This document shows positions 45,801 to 51,740 of a stretch of 64,000 nt of DNA, one piece after another. Every line of letters starts with the position of its first letter. Within the stretch, counting starts at the first letter, position 1. Under the pieces are notes generated by a model. It ran no database searches, was not told the origin of the DNA, and was given only the letters and a program-made list of their open reading frames with translations. The stretch spans positions 8,381,021-8,445,020 of the forward strand of contig OX335642.1 of assembly GCA_946894095.1 (NCBI GenBank), written 5' to 3'. Position numbers and translations under genes: made by a program. The stretch is from Incurvaria masculella (taxonomy: Eukaryota; Arthropoda; Insecta; Lepidoptera; Incurvariidae).

Positions 45801-47480
45801 AATGATGTAGCGGGAATTGAGTTTAAATGTTTTATTTTGTAAGATCTCTGACAGCCATTTAGATATACCGCATGTTCGAAATCACCGCTTTCTTTCTTAA
45901 CGAAAATTTAATGTCCAGTTTCATTGAGAATACGGGTCACTTCCATGGTTCGGAACCATATTAAAACTGTAAATCAGATTCCCAACCAACAAGGTAGTAT
46001 TAAGGCATTTAAACCTTTTGATTTCAGTTTGCGCGAAACTTGTGGGTCAAAAGTTCTTCATTTTCATGCTAAGAAAATGGATTTCGCCTGCACTGTCCTG
46101 GCAGCATACATATCAAGACAAGTTTGTTCAAAATAATAACTAATGAGTGTTAACCATCGAAAGACCAACTACATACGAACAATCTCTATTCTATTTTGTT
46201 AGGGAAGGACGTTAAAGAGGTCCAAAAAAATTTGCTTCCTCGGTAGCCCAGTGGTGCGACGCCTTGAGATTCGATAAGCTGGGTAAAGCACCTCTAAGCG
46301 CGGTTGGGTTCTGGATGGGTGACCAATTTCAACCTTTCGGATTCAGCGTAAAACTGTAGGTTCCCTTCCTTACTTACTAGGTGGTAGGGATGGTACCATC
46401 GCATTGAATGAACGATGGTCGACGCGGCAATGAAAATTTTCAGTATTTGCCATCCAGTTCAATGTAGCCTAGCAATATTATAGAGCGTTGTTCTGTCCTG
46501 AGTACGATTTTGTTAGAAATATGGCCCTTCCGACGAATGATCTTTTTTTTATAGTCATCGGAATTGTCCGAGTCATATTGCTTCTGCTGCGTTCTATTAT
46601 CTGCTGTCTATAAAATTATAGATTAAAAGTTTACCAAGGCTGTATGGCGAACAATCTCTTAGCGATCGTACTTCGGAGTTCACGCAACGTCTTGTTATCG
46701 TTGCGTGAGAATTTCTGTTAATCATATCCTGGATTCGTGCCTGGCTTACCAGAGGTGAATTGATATCATAAAAACATACGAACGTTCGCATGACGAAATG
46801 TCTGTGCCTAGCTGGTCACTTGTTGATTATTTACGGAAGTAAAGTTGTTGATATTTTACATTAATCGCGCAAAATTGCATTCGTTTTTTACCAGATAATT
46901 GTATCTTAAATGTAAAACATGAACACACTCAACCTTTGTCTAGTCAAGAAGGAAGCAGTGGCTAAACGGAAAGTAAAAATTACATTCGAATCGACACAAT
47001 GCTCTCCCCATTTACTACTAGATAGCGCTCATTTTGCGAATTCATTCTGCGCTTAACTGCAATTTTTGAGATTACAACCCAATGGCTGCCATCACCAAAG
47101 TGGATTTTAGTATCGGACATATCATATATTAAAAAAACATATATTCACTGACGAAACAGAACTGTCTCTTTTACTCTAAGGTCTATGCCCTAAATAACTG
47201 CATCTGCGATTAGAACTGTTGGATAATACAAACCAGGCGTGGTTGAGGTACGAGGTGTCATTGGTGTCCCTGGCACCTCGTTGTCGTCTGGCTCGGCAAA
47301 GTTGAAGCTCTTCAGCGCTTCGGGCGCGTTCTTGTACTTGCTCACGAAGCTGGCGATCGAATCGCCGCCATTTTCTTTCTCCTCCGAAATTGAATTTCGA
47401 ACGGATCGCGAGCTTACGCGGCGAATCAGACTCGACGGCGGCGGCACTTCGGGTTCGATATTACCGTTGATGGTGGCCAT
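27751..47480 (-). CDS. GCH1: GTP cyclohydrolase I (Punch/GCH1), six coding exons
   Basis: Catalyses GTP to 7,8-dihydroneopterin triphosphate, the first step to tetrahydrobiopterin (cofactor for Phe and Tyr hydroxylases, hence dopamine and melanin) and to pteridine pigments; acts in the cytosol as a decamer. Exons on the minus strand: 47480-47234, 45579-45472, 43496-43395, 37791-37626, 35270-35154, 27880-27751. They total 870 nt, 289 residues plus stop, and every junction keeps frame with GT-AG borders. Zinc ligands are C179 and H182 ([11 protein letters not shown], exon 4) and C250 (HMCMVMRG, exon 6), spaced as in animal enzymes. The last exon ends in [10 protein letters not shown]. Residues 1-83 are a poorly conserved, Ser/Pro-rich N-terminal region, where insect isoforms usually differ, so an alternative first exon is possible. 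Intron 5 carries a BEL element and intron 3 a jockey element; neither touches an exon. Confidence 0.96.
28132..28561 (+). repeat. BEL 5' LTR
   Basis: 430 bp, TGTTCAATC ... ATCGAACA. By eye identical to the 3' LTR. No clear TATA box. Contains two strong 5' splice-site matches (GGGTAAGTCG with GT at 28436; TGGTAAGTTT with GT at 28487). Confidence 0.95.
28567..28584 (+). promoter_or_regulatory. Primer-binding site, tRNA-Tyr-like
   Basis: TGGCCCTTCGGCCGGATT starts 5 nt after the LTR. It is near-complementary to the 3' end of animal tRNA-Tyr as I remember it (acceptor ending TCGAAGGACCA), with one mismatch and one missing base. Start of minus-strand DNA synthesis. Confidence 0.55.
29058..34187 (+). 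CDS. BEL/Pao Gag-Pol polyprotein
   Basis: 1709 residues in one frame. N-terminal Gag-like region (DUF1759-type, about 100-280); Cys/His zinc knuckles at about 325-390 ([26 protein letters not shown]); retroviral-type aspartic protease around DSGSESNF (about 452); RT with YMDD at about 864; RNase H-like region (GFCDASEKG about 1037, [11 protein letters not shown] about 1113); integrase with an H2C2 zinc site (HPGL ... CHKCFRC, about 1355-1395) and catalytic D, D, E in MDYGGPF (about 1420), SDRGTNF (about 1487) and GLAEAGIKA (about 1525); C-terminal DUF5641-like domain. This order and the YMDD/Pao-peptidase type place it in BEL/Pao. The 5' leader is about 500 nt, and the ATG at 29058 is in a good context (AAACAATGG). 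No frame break, so it is probably functional. Confidence 0.96.
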   Translation: MANPDKKCNPASPTQEENFSFRIMRDYAVMRLEHLAETADDLSLKLCCEADLAGLIASFHEAQLRVLANTSVSDREHEFQATRDFENQVTSIRKRLGQFNISLTQKSQENSFSSVAKLPRINLKHFDGRLKNWLPFIEIFDSLIHNRQSMSDVEKLHYLLSCVEKEPLDLIKTFPISNASYKDAYNTLRKRYHKTRQLANTFYEKMLNCEPIKSGSACELQKVDSVFTENLLILEKYNLPDRNFMLVHLLWTKIDRASRIQFELEHQSDEVPKFETLLEFIRKRYRALSAAVPELTTHSKVQYQKPSVTLTSKPKSSSFIVTTPKCVLCSETHGIWNCTKFLKKDPDSRFTLAKEHKLCILCLAPSHSVKNCHSLKRCSHCGYAHNSLLHFEKKKVEGSEKLNEQISEKSNAPPSVALSSSVHAANTKVLLSTARILIKNCRGQYVPIRVLLDSGSESNFMSEDCRKKLNLNYSTKSTISINGIGQSVVQPMGSLNCQIRTHTEPSEDLSLSALVLPNLNHNIPSSPFNATKWEHIIGLTLADPEFNVSRPIDMILGSDIFALSFRPGLVKGETNQPTAINTIFGWVLMGGSNPCADLSRQAFHTTLSTSLDESLKSFWELENVVSRKDKILSPKEKDCENYFVEKHDRTQDGRYIVPLPFNDQNNLPTFTGSRALALKRLIGLERRLSSNEHFRNNYVAFMKDYKSSQHLERAEPPPVDCGNFYYIPHHGILRDSVTTPLRVVFDASAKDVQGVSLNSTLLEGEKLQANIVELLLRFRWHVVVFTADVKQMYRQILVPPKDADYQRILWRESPHEPVQDFRLLTVTYGVKSAPFQALRTISQLAKDSKDTYPHTSAIIERDIYMDDVVSGSDDISHSRMLCTELTDMFASAGFHLRKWTSNSKEFLKNLDPSELYTESFRDFDDNNDLSLKVLGLKWLPNTDVFTFNVSTQNSKCTKRIILSEIARIFDPLGFLTPITFFAKYLMQLLWISGVSWDDIPPDQITREWLLFKSQLSCLSALNISRRIISGPQNIQLHGFCDASEKGFCAVIYFRCQNADLQTTIHLVTGKSKVAPLKRLTLPRLELMAALLLSNLTCAVLEALKPFHLKAEIFAWSDSSVALTWIKSCSSKWKTFVSNRVSEIQDNIPPSCWRHVRSADNPADCGSRGIHPKDLIDHPLWWTGPSWLRENDQAWPQFSLTLDSDALECEQKIYSLLSYNNFDFITELLHKFSSLRTIKRVLSYCFRFINNLKNPTNKNFGTLSLSETDKSLMFLIKHVQEVCFVTELQYLSKKKINSLPKQLRKLTPFLDELGHLRVGGRLENANIHYDKKHPLLLPRQHRLTFLIIDEYHKKYMHPGLQTLHYLLSQRFWILSPKRAIRSVISMCHKCFRCRPTAVPAPMMGNLPSYRISELKPFSCAAMDYGGPFMVTLGRYRGAKSYKAYVCIFVCTSTKAIHIELATELTTEAFLAALRRFVARRGRCNRLISDRGTNFVGASNYLQSIVSKAVEAEEIKFEFNPPGSPHFSGLAEAGIKAVKTHLARVIGLQRLTYEELYTFLTQIEALLNSRPLTPVSSDANDLSVLTPGHFLTLEPVSSVPEEDLSNIKISALNRWKLIQKLHRDFWDRWSKEYIHSLQQKAKWNKVHPNIVIGQMVLILDEQSSPLKWKIGRIDRLHTGSDGICRVVSVRTSAGVIKRAVVKLCPLPMSNE
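34358..34787 (+). repeat. BEL 3' LTR
   Basis: 430 bp, no difference from 28132-28561 found on reading. Preceded by GGTCGGCGGAA as a short polypurine tract. Confidence 0.95.
35154..35270 (-). CDS. GCH1: GCH1 exon 5
   Basis: 117 nt; acceptor TTGCAG|GA, donor GAGT|GTGAGT. Codes for [20 protein letters not shown] and [11 protein letters not shown]. Codon 247 (Val) is split with exon 6, 7.3 kb away because of the BEL insertion. Confidence 0.97.
35333..35357. repeat. 11-bp-arm perfect hairpin in GCH1 intron 4
   Basis: TTAGTGAAAAT, loop AAT, ATTTTCACTAA; 63 nt upstream of exon 5 in the gene's direction. Confidence 0.6.
36338..36391. repeat. 25-bp-arm hairpin in GCH1 intron 4
   Basis: TTGTTTTGTAAAAATATATC... 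pairs with ...GACATATTTTTACAAAACAA around a 4-nt loop, with one mismatch. Probably a tiny MITE. Confidence 0.7.
36438..36725. repeat. Foldback repeat family F, copy 1
   Basis: Starts GAGCATAGAAGGACGGGAGG and AGCAATCGAAACTTATTCGT, passes CGTAGCCACG, GAATTCGGGACCCGCAACAA and GAAGTTCTTACGTGTTCTTA, then returns inverted as AATTCGTAAGCGAGCTCACT, GGCGCTACCG and GACTACGCC. Other copies: 40345-40505 with 43141-43235, 51503-51541, 55930-56185. The 36588-36866 frame lies inside it. Confidence 0.7.
36906..37140 (-). repeat. SINE with internal deletion
   Basis: Reverse complement of the 3' part (ATACCACACCCACCGTCATG, GATACATTGAACTGGATTG) joined directly to the 5' body (ATTCCGAACCATGGAAGAGG, TTCGTGACGAAATGCATG). 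The GGTTGGTACCATCGC block between them is absent. In GCH1 intron 4. Confidence 0.8.
37496..37545 (+). repeat. SINE 3'-tail fragment
   Basis: AATGTCATGTCCAGTTCTGT followed by A6, preceded by CCAATAACATGACAAT. Confidence 0.5.
37626..37791 (-). CDS. GCH1: GCH1 exon 4 (zinc ligands Cys/His)
   Basis: 166 nt; acceptor TTCCAG|AG, donor CCAG|GTGAG. Codes for residues 153-208 with [19 protein letters not shown] and [19 protein letters not shown]179 and H182 hold the zinc. Confidence 0.97.
38636..38871 (+). pseudogene. 3' end of a second REL-endonuclease non-LTR element
   Basis: Translation gives [19 protein letters not shown], close to FLAFAVETLGAWSSDAKSF of the intact element, and in another frame MAIQRGN, then a stop at 38869-38871. 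A perfect 26-bp palindrome (38699-38724) has broken the frame. Plus strand, in GCH1 intron 3. Sequence divergence from 11.5 kb suggests a separate subfamily. Confidence 0.75.
38699..38724. repeat. Perfect 26-bp palindrome
   Basis: GGCCATTCCAAG followed by ATCTTGGAATGGCC, no loop. Located inside the REL relic, it looks like a local inverted duplication. Confidence 0.7.
38872..40344. other. GCH1 intron 3, no gene recognised
   Basis: AT-rich intron sequence; the 39806-40081 minus frame has no recognisable motif. Confidence 0.4.
40345..40505 (+). repeat. Foldback repeat family F, left part of copy 2
   Basis: ACAGCGAGCATCGAAGGACG, GGGAGAAGCAACCGAAACTA, GCAGCGCCGGCGAGT and GACGTAAGAACACGTATGAA match family F. 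The rest of the copy continues at 43141-43235 beyond the jockey insertion. Confidence 0.7.
40875..40965. repeat. TG-rich microsatellite
   Basis: Interrupted (TG)n with GAGGG and GTATG variants, inside the jockey 3' UTR. Confidence 0.7.
41099..42931 (-). CDS. Jockey/CR1-type reverse transcriptase (endonuclease missing)
   Basis: 610 residues from the first ATG. The frame is open for a further ~65 codons to about 43140 ([20 protein letters not shown], a linker typical of jockey-like proteins). RT motifs: [11 protein letters not shown] (about 121-131), [16 protein letters not shown] (178-193), YTDYAKCFD (245-253), [18 protein letters not shown] (302-319) and YADD (334-337). The thumb/C-terminal region follows ([11 protein letters not shown], about 406-416). 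The AP endonuclease domain and ORF1 are absent through 5' truncation, so this copy cannot move by itself. The remaining frame has no stops, which implies recent insertion. Jockey clade is likely, but CR1-group families are hard to separate by eye. Confidence 0.88.
   Translation of the reverse strand: MQNLCWQNYVSTCESRIGKDPKRIWTYCKNLKGQNSIPKQITYDGSIASGGAEICESFSKYFQSVYLTLSTAVNAAAVPVAGSSRAVTTIHPPLDVMSSVELSPAIVFKHLKSIDVNKGPGSDGIPAILVKNCAPSLASPLSIIFQRSMKEGSFPSIWKEAFIVPIHKGGSKQKVENYRPVSILSVFSKLFEKIVYEQVYSSIKLNITSTQHGFLSKRSAVTNLAIFTDFVANSMDSGLQVDTVYTDYAKCFDRINHHILTQKLGEIGVHGDLLRWFTSYVQNRSQAVRIGTNHSAFVGIPSGVPQGSHLGPLLFNVYLYDITNCFQHSQYLLYADDMKVFSAVSKLEDCFKLQSDLGRLEQYCVKNNLTLNVSKCQVITFTRKIKKVNFEYKLTGVAMQRVESVRDLGVILDSKLLFDKHYDHITKKGLKTLGFLLRIAKPFKHVMTLKTLYLAYVRNTLEFASSIWNPCYITYIHRLERIQNIFLKHLNHRVKKQFNTYAEAAHHHKIMTLENRRTYTDMLLLHKIVNGDNIDCPELLAKIPLRCPTFNTRKPYLFQVNLSNTKYAKNSVINRCMGTYNNDFVDIDIFNCKSKAFSLLVKEKLTPNFG
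43141..43235 (-). repeat. Foldback repeat family F, right part of copy 2
   Basis: CTACGAACATTCAATGTTGC, GCATCCCGAATTC and CGATCGCTCCTCCCGGCGTT followed by CCATGCTCGCTGGG match the F end sequence in reverse. Confidence 0.7.
43395..43496 (-). CDS. GCH1: GCH1 exon 3
   Basis: 102 nt; acceptor TTTCAG|GC, donor GAAG|GTAA. Codes for [20 protein letters not shown] and [11 protein letters not shown], the GTPCH-I signature region. Confidence 0.96.
43785..43925 (-). repeat. Dispersed repeat family R, copy 3
   Basis: Reverse complement of family R: CCAAGTGCTGATTTATTTTA, TCGACACTTAAAGGGTC, TGGTATTGATTGCAAGCTGC and CCTTAATATGTGGCGATTAA. In GCH1 intron 2. Confidence 0.65.
44716..44817. repeat. Imperfect hairpin in GCH1 intron 2
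   Basis: AATAATCGGAATACATTTTG and GTCTCGACATG are mirrored by CATGTCAAGACC and AAATTTTTTTCAGATTATT; the loop holds CTGCTTTAGACAA twice. Confidence 0.6.
44960..45125 (+). repeat. LTR-like or promoter-like segment
   Basis: GGTATAAAAACTCC (TATA box-like, about 45016), AAGAGTGTTTGATTG and AATAAA (about 45101) occur within about 100 nt, as in short retrotransposon LTRs. No partner found; weak call. Confidence 0.25.
45290..45436. repeat. ~90-bp tandem duplication next to GCH1 exon 2
   Basis: ACTCGCACTATCCCATTACT ... AGGCATATCTTTCAAAACTT is repeated 90 nt later with a few changes (ACTCGCACTGTCCCATTAAT ...), ending 36 nt from exon 2. Confidence 0.7.
45472..45579 (-). CDS. GCH1: GCH1 exon 2
   Basis: 108 nt; acceptor TTGCAG|GT, donor ACAG|GTAAG. 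Codes for the end of codon 83 to the first base of 119, including [20 protein letters not shown], the start of the conserved catalytic fold. Confidence 0.95.
45925..45976 (+). repeat. SINE fragment
   Basis: TTCCATGGTTCGGAACCATA and TTAAAACTGTA match the SINE 5' body. Confidence 0.55.
46233..46475 (+). repeat. SINE with 5S-like head, 3' truncated
   Basis: The head begins CGGTAGCCCAGTGGTGCGAC and contains GTTCTGGATGGGTGACC, the 5S internal promoter motif. Body: AGGTGGTAGGGATGGTACCA, CATTGAATGAACGATGGTCG and CGCGGCAATGAAAA. Ends at AATGTAGCCTAGCAA. In GCH1 intron 1. Confidence 0.8.
47234..47480 (-). CDS. GCH1: GCH1 exon 1 (coding part)
   Basis: Begins ATGGCC in a good insect context (AAACAAAATGGCC). 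Codes for residues 1-82 plus one base of codon 83. Contains [16 protein letters not shown] and a Thr/Pro-rich end (TPRTSTTPG). The donor is G|GTTTGT, weaker than the other donors. The exon is distinctly richer in CpG than its surroundings. Confidence 0.9.
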
Positions 47481-48636
47481 TTTGTTTTTAGTTATGTCCT
47501 AAAGGTTAAAGGTATGGTCGGTTGGATTTACCTAGATATTGAACTTTGGGTAAGTGGTTTGCATTCGATTTTAGATTTTCGTATTCTAAATGTAGAAGAT
47601 TTAAAAAAAAGAAATCGATAATAGATCAATGTAGATACCAAGGAGGCTGCGTAGATTATAAAGTACAATAGGTACCTACGGAAAAAAAAATTGTGGCAAA
47701 TTATTGGACCTGCTAAGTTTTAAATACATCAATGAGTATAATTTAATAATGTTGCGATTGAATTATGAAATATGAACAAATGGGCACTGTAGAAGATCGA
47801 TAAAATGTAATAAAATGTTTGATGAAAAAGCATCTATTATTATTGCATAGTTTTTAAAATATATCCATTCCACCTCTTCATCCACTCAGATTTTAAATCT
47901 TTCTTCAAACTAGATTTAATTTCTTGTACGATTCAATCGTAAAATAGATTTTAAACAAATTCCCAGTGAGCTAGATATTTCAATATTTTAACATAGCTCC
48001 GAACTGGATGACAACGCAATCATAAAAAAAATCTACCACATTTTTATTAAAACGTTAATTTCTGGATAAAAAACCTGGGGTACGAAAGTTACTAACTTTA
48101 CCATAATGCAAACCAAGTTTTTTTGGTTTTCGAGAAATTAGACCGTTTTAAGAATGTGATGAATTTTGTTTTGTACATTTTTAATTTTAAAGTGATAAGC
48201 AAAAATATACAGGCTGAGTTTCTTTGTGACTTCATCTTGGCTATATCTTAGTTTAATACATTTATTTGCATAGTAATGATTTTTTTATTATATATTTTAC
48301 TAAAACTTAGATATTTCCTAGCACGAGCAACGTAGTTTAACTTTGAACTGTATAGGTATGAAGTGTCGTTCGATAACCTTGGATCTCTTACTGGGCACGA
48401 CTGACCCTGTTTTGAGAGGTCTCACCCAGACGGATCTACTCATTGATTTATAGATCACGCATGCGCGGTATGCGCAAGAACGATCTATTTGTGCCGCTAA
48501 GGTAATGAAGAAGTCCTTAGGCGACCGATATGTTGATAGCTATCTAGCAGGTTATATTTAAAGGCTTATCCTCAATAATCAATGCACTACCTGCTCATTA
48601 TAAGGTTTTCTAGGTCGCCTGGACAAGTCAGCTCCA
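47481..48636. other. Region upstream of GCH1; promoter not resolved
   Basis: Should contain the 5' UTR and promoter of GCH1. No TATA box or initiator could be tied to the start codon. AT-rich, no repeats recognised except low-complexity tracts. Nearby 48400-48560 has GATCTA- and TGCGC-rich patches of unknown nature. Confidence 0.35.
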
Positions 48637-49186
48637 TTAAGGTGGCCCATCCCGCTCATCTCCCCATACAAAAGGGGAAAGAAGATCACGCCCATACATC
48701 TTGTCAGAGATCCAAAATTTTGCTCAAAATAGCTTTATTTGATCGAACTAGATGTCTGATGACCATTGGCATTGTAAAATTGTGTTTGGTTTCTAAGCTA
48801 TAAGGTCCGAAAGTTCGCATTTTTCGCGCGTTTTATACAATAACTTTGGAGGTGGATTACGCAATGATAAAGTAAGAACATCTTAAAAAGATTAGTCATC
48901 AGACATAGCTTATTTAATCAAGATTTATAATATATTTGGTTTTTGTTCGATTTTTTACTACAACGGTCGTGGTTTACTTTTAGCTATAATTCGTTTTGAA
49001 ATTAAAATTTTCGTAAATCTTACCAAATCATACACTATGCACATTGTCTTTTTTGTGGACATGTTGCATCTTCCTCATCACGGAGCCTGTCTTATTCTTT
49101 GAAACAGAGAAGGTCCCAGATCGCAACAGCACGGTTTTGTACCGTGCCCGCTAATGAGTTAGGCCCGCCGGGTTGGGCCACCTTAA
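48637..49186 (-). mobile_element. TTAA-flanked MITE, copy 1
   Basis: Flanked by TTAA at both ends (48637-48640, 49183-49186). TIRs are GGTGGCCCATCCCG and CGGGTTGGGCCACC. About 542 bp, noncoding, inverted relative to copies 3 and 4. The TTAA target fits piggyBac-type transposition. Confidence 0.85.
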
Positions 49187-49239
49187 TATCTGTTCTGTAA
49201 ATTATATAGCTGTGTCGTTCTTTCTATATGTCCATTTCA

Positions 49240-49365
49240 TCATGAATGAGATTCACTTCCCCTAAAGTGTTTGGGTTACGCCAGCTCGGATTGGAAGCAT
49301 CGGCTTGTCAGAAATTAAAAAAATCGTCCGTGTTTCAAAAACTAGTTCAATCTAGCAGTTTTCCT
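49240..49365 (+). repeat. Degenerate SINE fragment
   Basis: GAATGAGATTCACTTCCCCT, TTGGAAGCATCGG and TCGTCCGTGTTTC in SINE order, heavily decayed. Confidence 0.4.
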
Positions 49366-49489
49366 AATTCGTACGGGAAACCGATCAGTGGGCCTATTCT
49401 TGGCATTTAATGCTCAGGAATCAGGAATCAGGAAGGCTTTTATAGCGGTTGTCAAAGCTATTTTCTCGGCGGGAAGCCTACAAGCCTAT

Positions 49490-49730
49490 CACTTAAGGGG
49501 AAGAGGATCCACAGTTGTATATGGGTTCCGAACCATAGAACAGATCTCATTCATGATGAAATGGACATATAGAACAATTATGTAACGAAAGAATGACGCA
49601 ACTAATTCACAGAGCGAGATCGGGAACCTAGAGTTTTACATTAATTTCGAAATATGAAGCAGCTCGCATTCGTAAAGAAATTTAAAAAAAATCATAAAGA
49701 GAAAGCAAGTGGTGCATGAACGGGGCGGGA
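49490..49730 (-). repeat. SINE pieces, partially duplicated
   Basis: GGGTTCCGAACCATAGAACA and CATTCATGATGAAATGGA are the reversed 5' body. A second related block follows (GAAGCAGCTCGCATTCGTAA, AAAGAGAAAGCAAGTGGTGC), continuing to a GGTGCATGAACGGGGCGGGA head junction. Confidence 0.55.
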
Positions 49731-49733
49731 GAC

Positions 49734-49735
<2 letters not shown>

Positions 49736-49774
<39 letters not shown>
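49736..49774. repeat. (CT)n microsatellite
   Basis: About 18 CT units, directly next to the tRNA-like SINE head remnant. Confidence 0.95.
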
Positions 49775-49961
49775 ATCTGACTTTGTCACTACATTTTCTT
49801 ATATCTTGCAACGATATCTTATACACCTGTTTCGTTACTTGTCTAGCAACCCTCTCCATAGTTTATTTACGGAAATAAGCAATGAACTTATATTTTATTT
49901 ATAAAAATAATGTTTTTAATAGTTAGCGTTATTTAAAAAAAAACCTATTATCCCGCCATCG

Positions 49962-50410
49962 CCTTTTTTATGGAGCCTGACATGGATTGCTAATACTCAA
50001 TGATTTCAAAGGTATCAATGGAAAGGTATGAATTATTACGGCAATGCTAATACTACAAAAATACCGTCATTATATTAGAACAAAACACCACATCCCGAAG
50101 GCTTCAGGTGCCACGCCAGGACCTTCCCTTTACAAGCACGGGCGCGCACTGATCTGGATGGGTAAGGACAATTTTCAATTGCCGCTTCGACCACAGTTTC
50201 ATCCAATGCGGTGGCACCAACCTTGGAGGGCTTAACCCTACCACCTACAGTTTTAAATGGGTTCCGAACCATGGAACAGCTCGCACTCGTAACGAAATTG
50301 ACTATTCCAACTCAAAAAGAGAAAGAAAATGGTTCATGACCGAGGCGAGGATTTGAACCCTTTAGCTCTTGCATGAAAGGCAAGTCCTCTAGCCCCTACA
50401 CCATGAACTG
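49962..50410 (-). repeat. SINE with tRNA-like head (type 2), near full length
   Basis: Reverse complement: head GGTGTAGGGGCTAGAGGACT with B box GGTTCAAATCCTCG, then ATGAACCATTTTCTTTCT, ACGAGTGCGAGCTGTTCCAT, GGTTGGTGCCACCGCATTGG, GGAAGGTCCTGGCGTGGCAC. The 3' tail (CCTGACATGGATTGCTAATA) is separated by a ~45-bp insertion near 49995-50040. Confidence 0.8.
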
Positions 50411-50431
50411 CACTCGCTATTCTTTTGTAGC

Positions 50432-50955
50432 TTAAGGTGGGCCATCCCGCTCGGGAAAAGAAGATCACGCCCATATTTCTTGTCAGAGATCCCAAATTTT
50501 GCTCAAAATAGCTTTATTTGATCGAATTAGATGTCTGATGACCGTTGGCATTGTAAAGTTGTGTTTGGTTTCCAAGTTATAAGGTCCGAAGTTAGAATTT
50601 TTCGCGCGTTTTATACAATAACTTTGGAGGTGGATTACGCTATGATAAAGTAAGAACATCTTAAAAGATTACTCATCAGACATAGCTTATTTAATCAAGG
50701 TTTATAATCTATTTGGTTTTTGTTAGATTTTTGACTACAGCGGTCGTGGTTTACTTTCACCTTAAGTCGTTTTGTAATTAAAATTTTCGTAAATCTTAGC
50801 AAATCATACACTATGCACATTGTCTTTTTTGTGGACATGTTGCATCTTCCTCATCACGGAGCCTGTCTTTTCTTTGAAACAGAGAAGGTCCCAGAGCGCA
50901 ACAGCACGGTTTTGTACCGCGAATGAGTTAGTCCCGCCGGGTTGGGCCACCTTAA
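50432..50955 (-). mobile_element. TTAA-flanked MITE, copy 2
   Basis: TTAA at 50432-50435 and 50952-50955; ends GGTGGGCCATCCCG and CGGGTTGGGCCACC. Same orientation as copy 1. Small deletions (CTCATCTCCCCATAC block) shorten it to about 516 bp. Confidence 0.85.
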
Positions 50956-51047
50956 TATACCGTATGCCTTTCTTTTGCGGGTTACAGTACCAACCACGGC
51001 AATATTAAAATGGTAATCGTTATTTTATGGTCATCTCAGTTGAAATA

Positions 51048-51455
51048 CGCTCGTAGCCAAATGGCGCGGAGACTGGCCTAGCGTACCAGAGGTCTGGATT
51101 CAATTCCGACATGCCCACTGTCTTTCTCTTTCCGATTTCGATAAGTGCATTTCGTCACGAATACGAGCTGCTCCATGGTTCGGAATCCATGTAAAACTGT
51201 AGGTCCCCTTCCCCTACTAGGTGGTAGGGTTTAAGCCCGCCGCTGCGGGTTGGTACCATCGCAATGGATGAAAAGTTGGTCGAAACGGCAATGAAAAATT
51301 GTTCGTGTTTTCCATACAGTTCAATGTAGCCGTGCTCTAAAGGGAAGGTCCTGGCATGGCACCTAATTCCTTAGGGATTGTGGTGTATTGGGCTAATATC
51401 ATAAAGGTAGTTGTGTGGTATTAGCCATCCATGTCAGTTAGCATAAAAAAAAATT
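51048..51455 (+). repeat. SINE with tRNA-like head (type 1), full-length reference copy
   Basis: A ~70-nt tRNA-like head has an A-box-like TAGCCAAATGGC and a B-box-like GGATTCAATTCC, the two pol III promoter elements. The common body runs through ACGAATACGAGCTGCTCCAT, GGTTGGTACCATCGCAATGG, GAAACGGCAATGAAAA, GGAAGGTCCTGGCATGGCAC, GGGCTAATATCATAAAG and GGTATTAGCCATCCATGTC to an A-rich tail. About 405 bp. It does not code for protein and depends on a LINE for movement. Confidence 0.88.
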
Positions 51456-51502
51456 GGCTAAGTAATGGATGATATAATTCAATGCAATTTTTGTATGCTG
51501 CT

Positions 51503-51541
51503 ATCCAGCGAGCATGAAAGGATGAGAGAAGCGATCGAAGA
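51503..51541 (+). repeat. Foldback repeat family F, end fragment
   Basis: CCAGCGAGCATGAAAGGATG and AGAGAAGCGATCGAAG match the F terminus, cut off by the LINE end that follows. Confidence 0.6.
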
Positions 51542-51740
51542 AATAATAATAATAATGGAATTCTTTATTGTAGACTTTTAACAATGTTTACAAAAGGCGG
51601 GCTTAGTTCCCAAAGGCATTATCTACCGCCAACCTTTGGGATGTAGAGAGAGATACGTGGCGGTAGACGGAAAGATTTAAGAGCATTTACAAACAAAACC
51701 TTAGTCGGCTCTTACTACAAAAACAGGAAAAAATGCAATG
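51542..51740 (-). mobile_element. 3' end of a LINE (tail plus 3' UTR)
   Basis: Read on the minus strand it ends in an (ATT)n-type tail (AATAATAATAATAAT on plus). It contains AAAGGCGGGCTTAGTTCCCA, AGGCATTATCTACCGCCAAC and CTTTGGGATGTAGAGAG, resembling 3' UTRs of lepidopteran non-LTR elements. No coding part retained. It inserted into family F. Confidence 0.45.
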
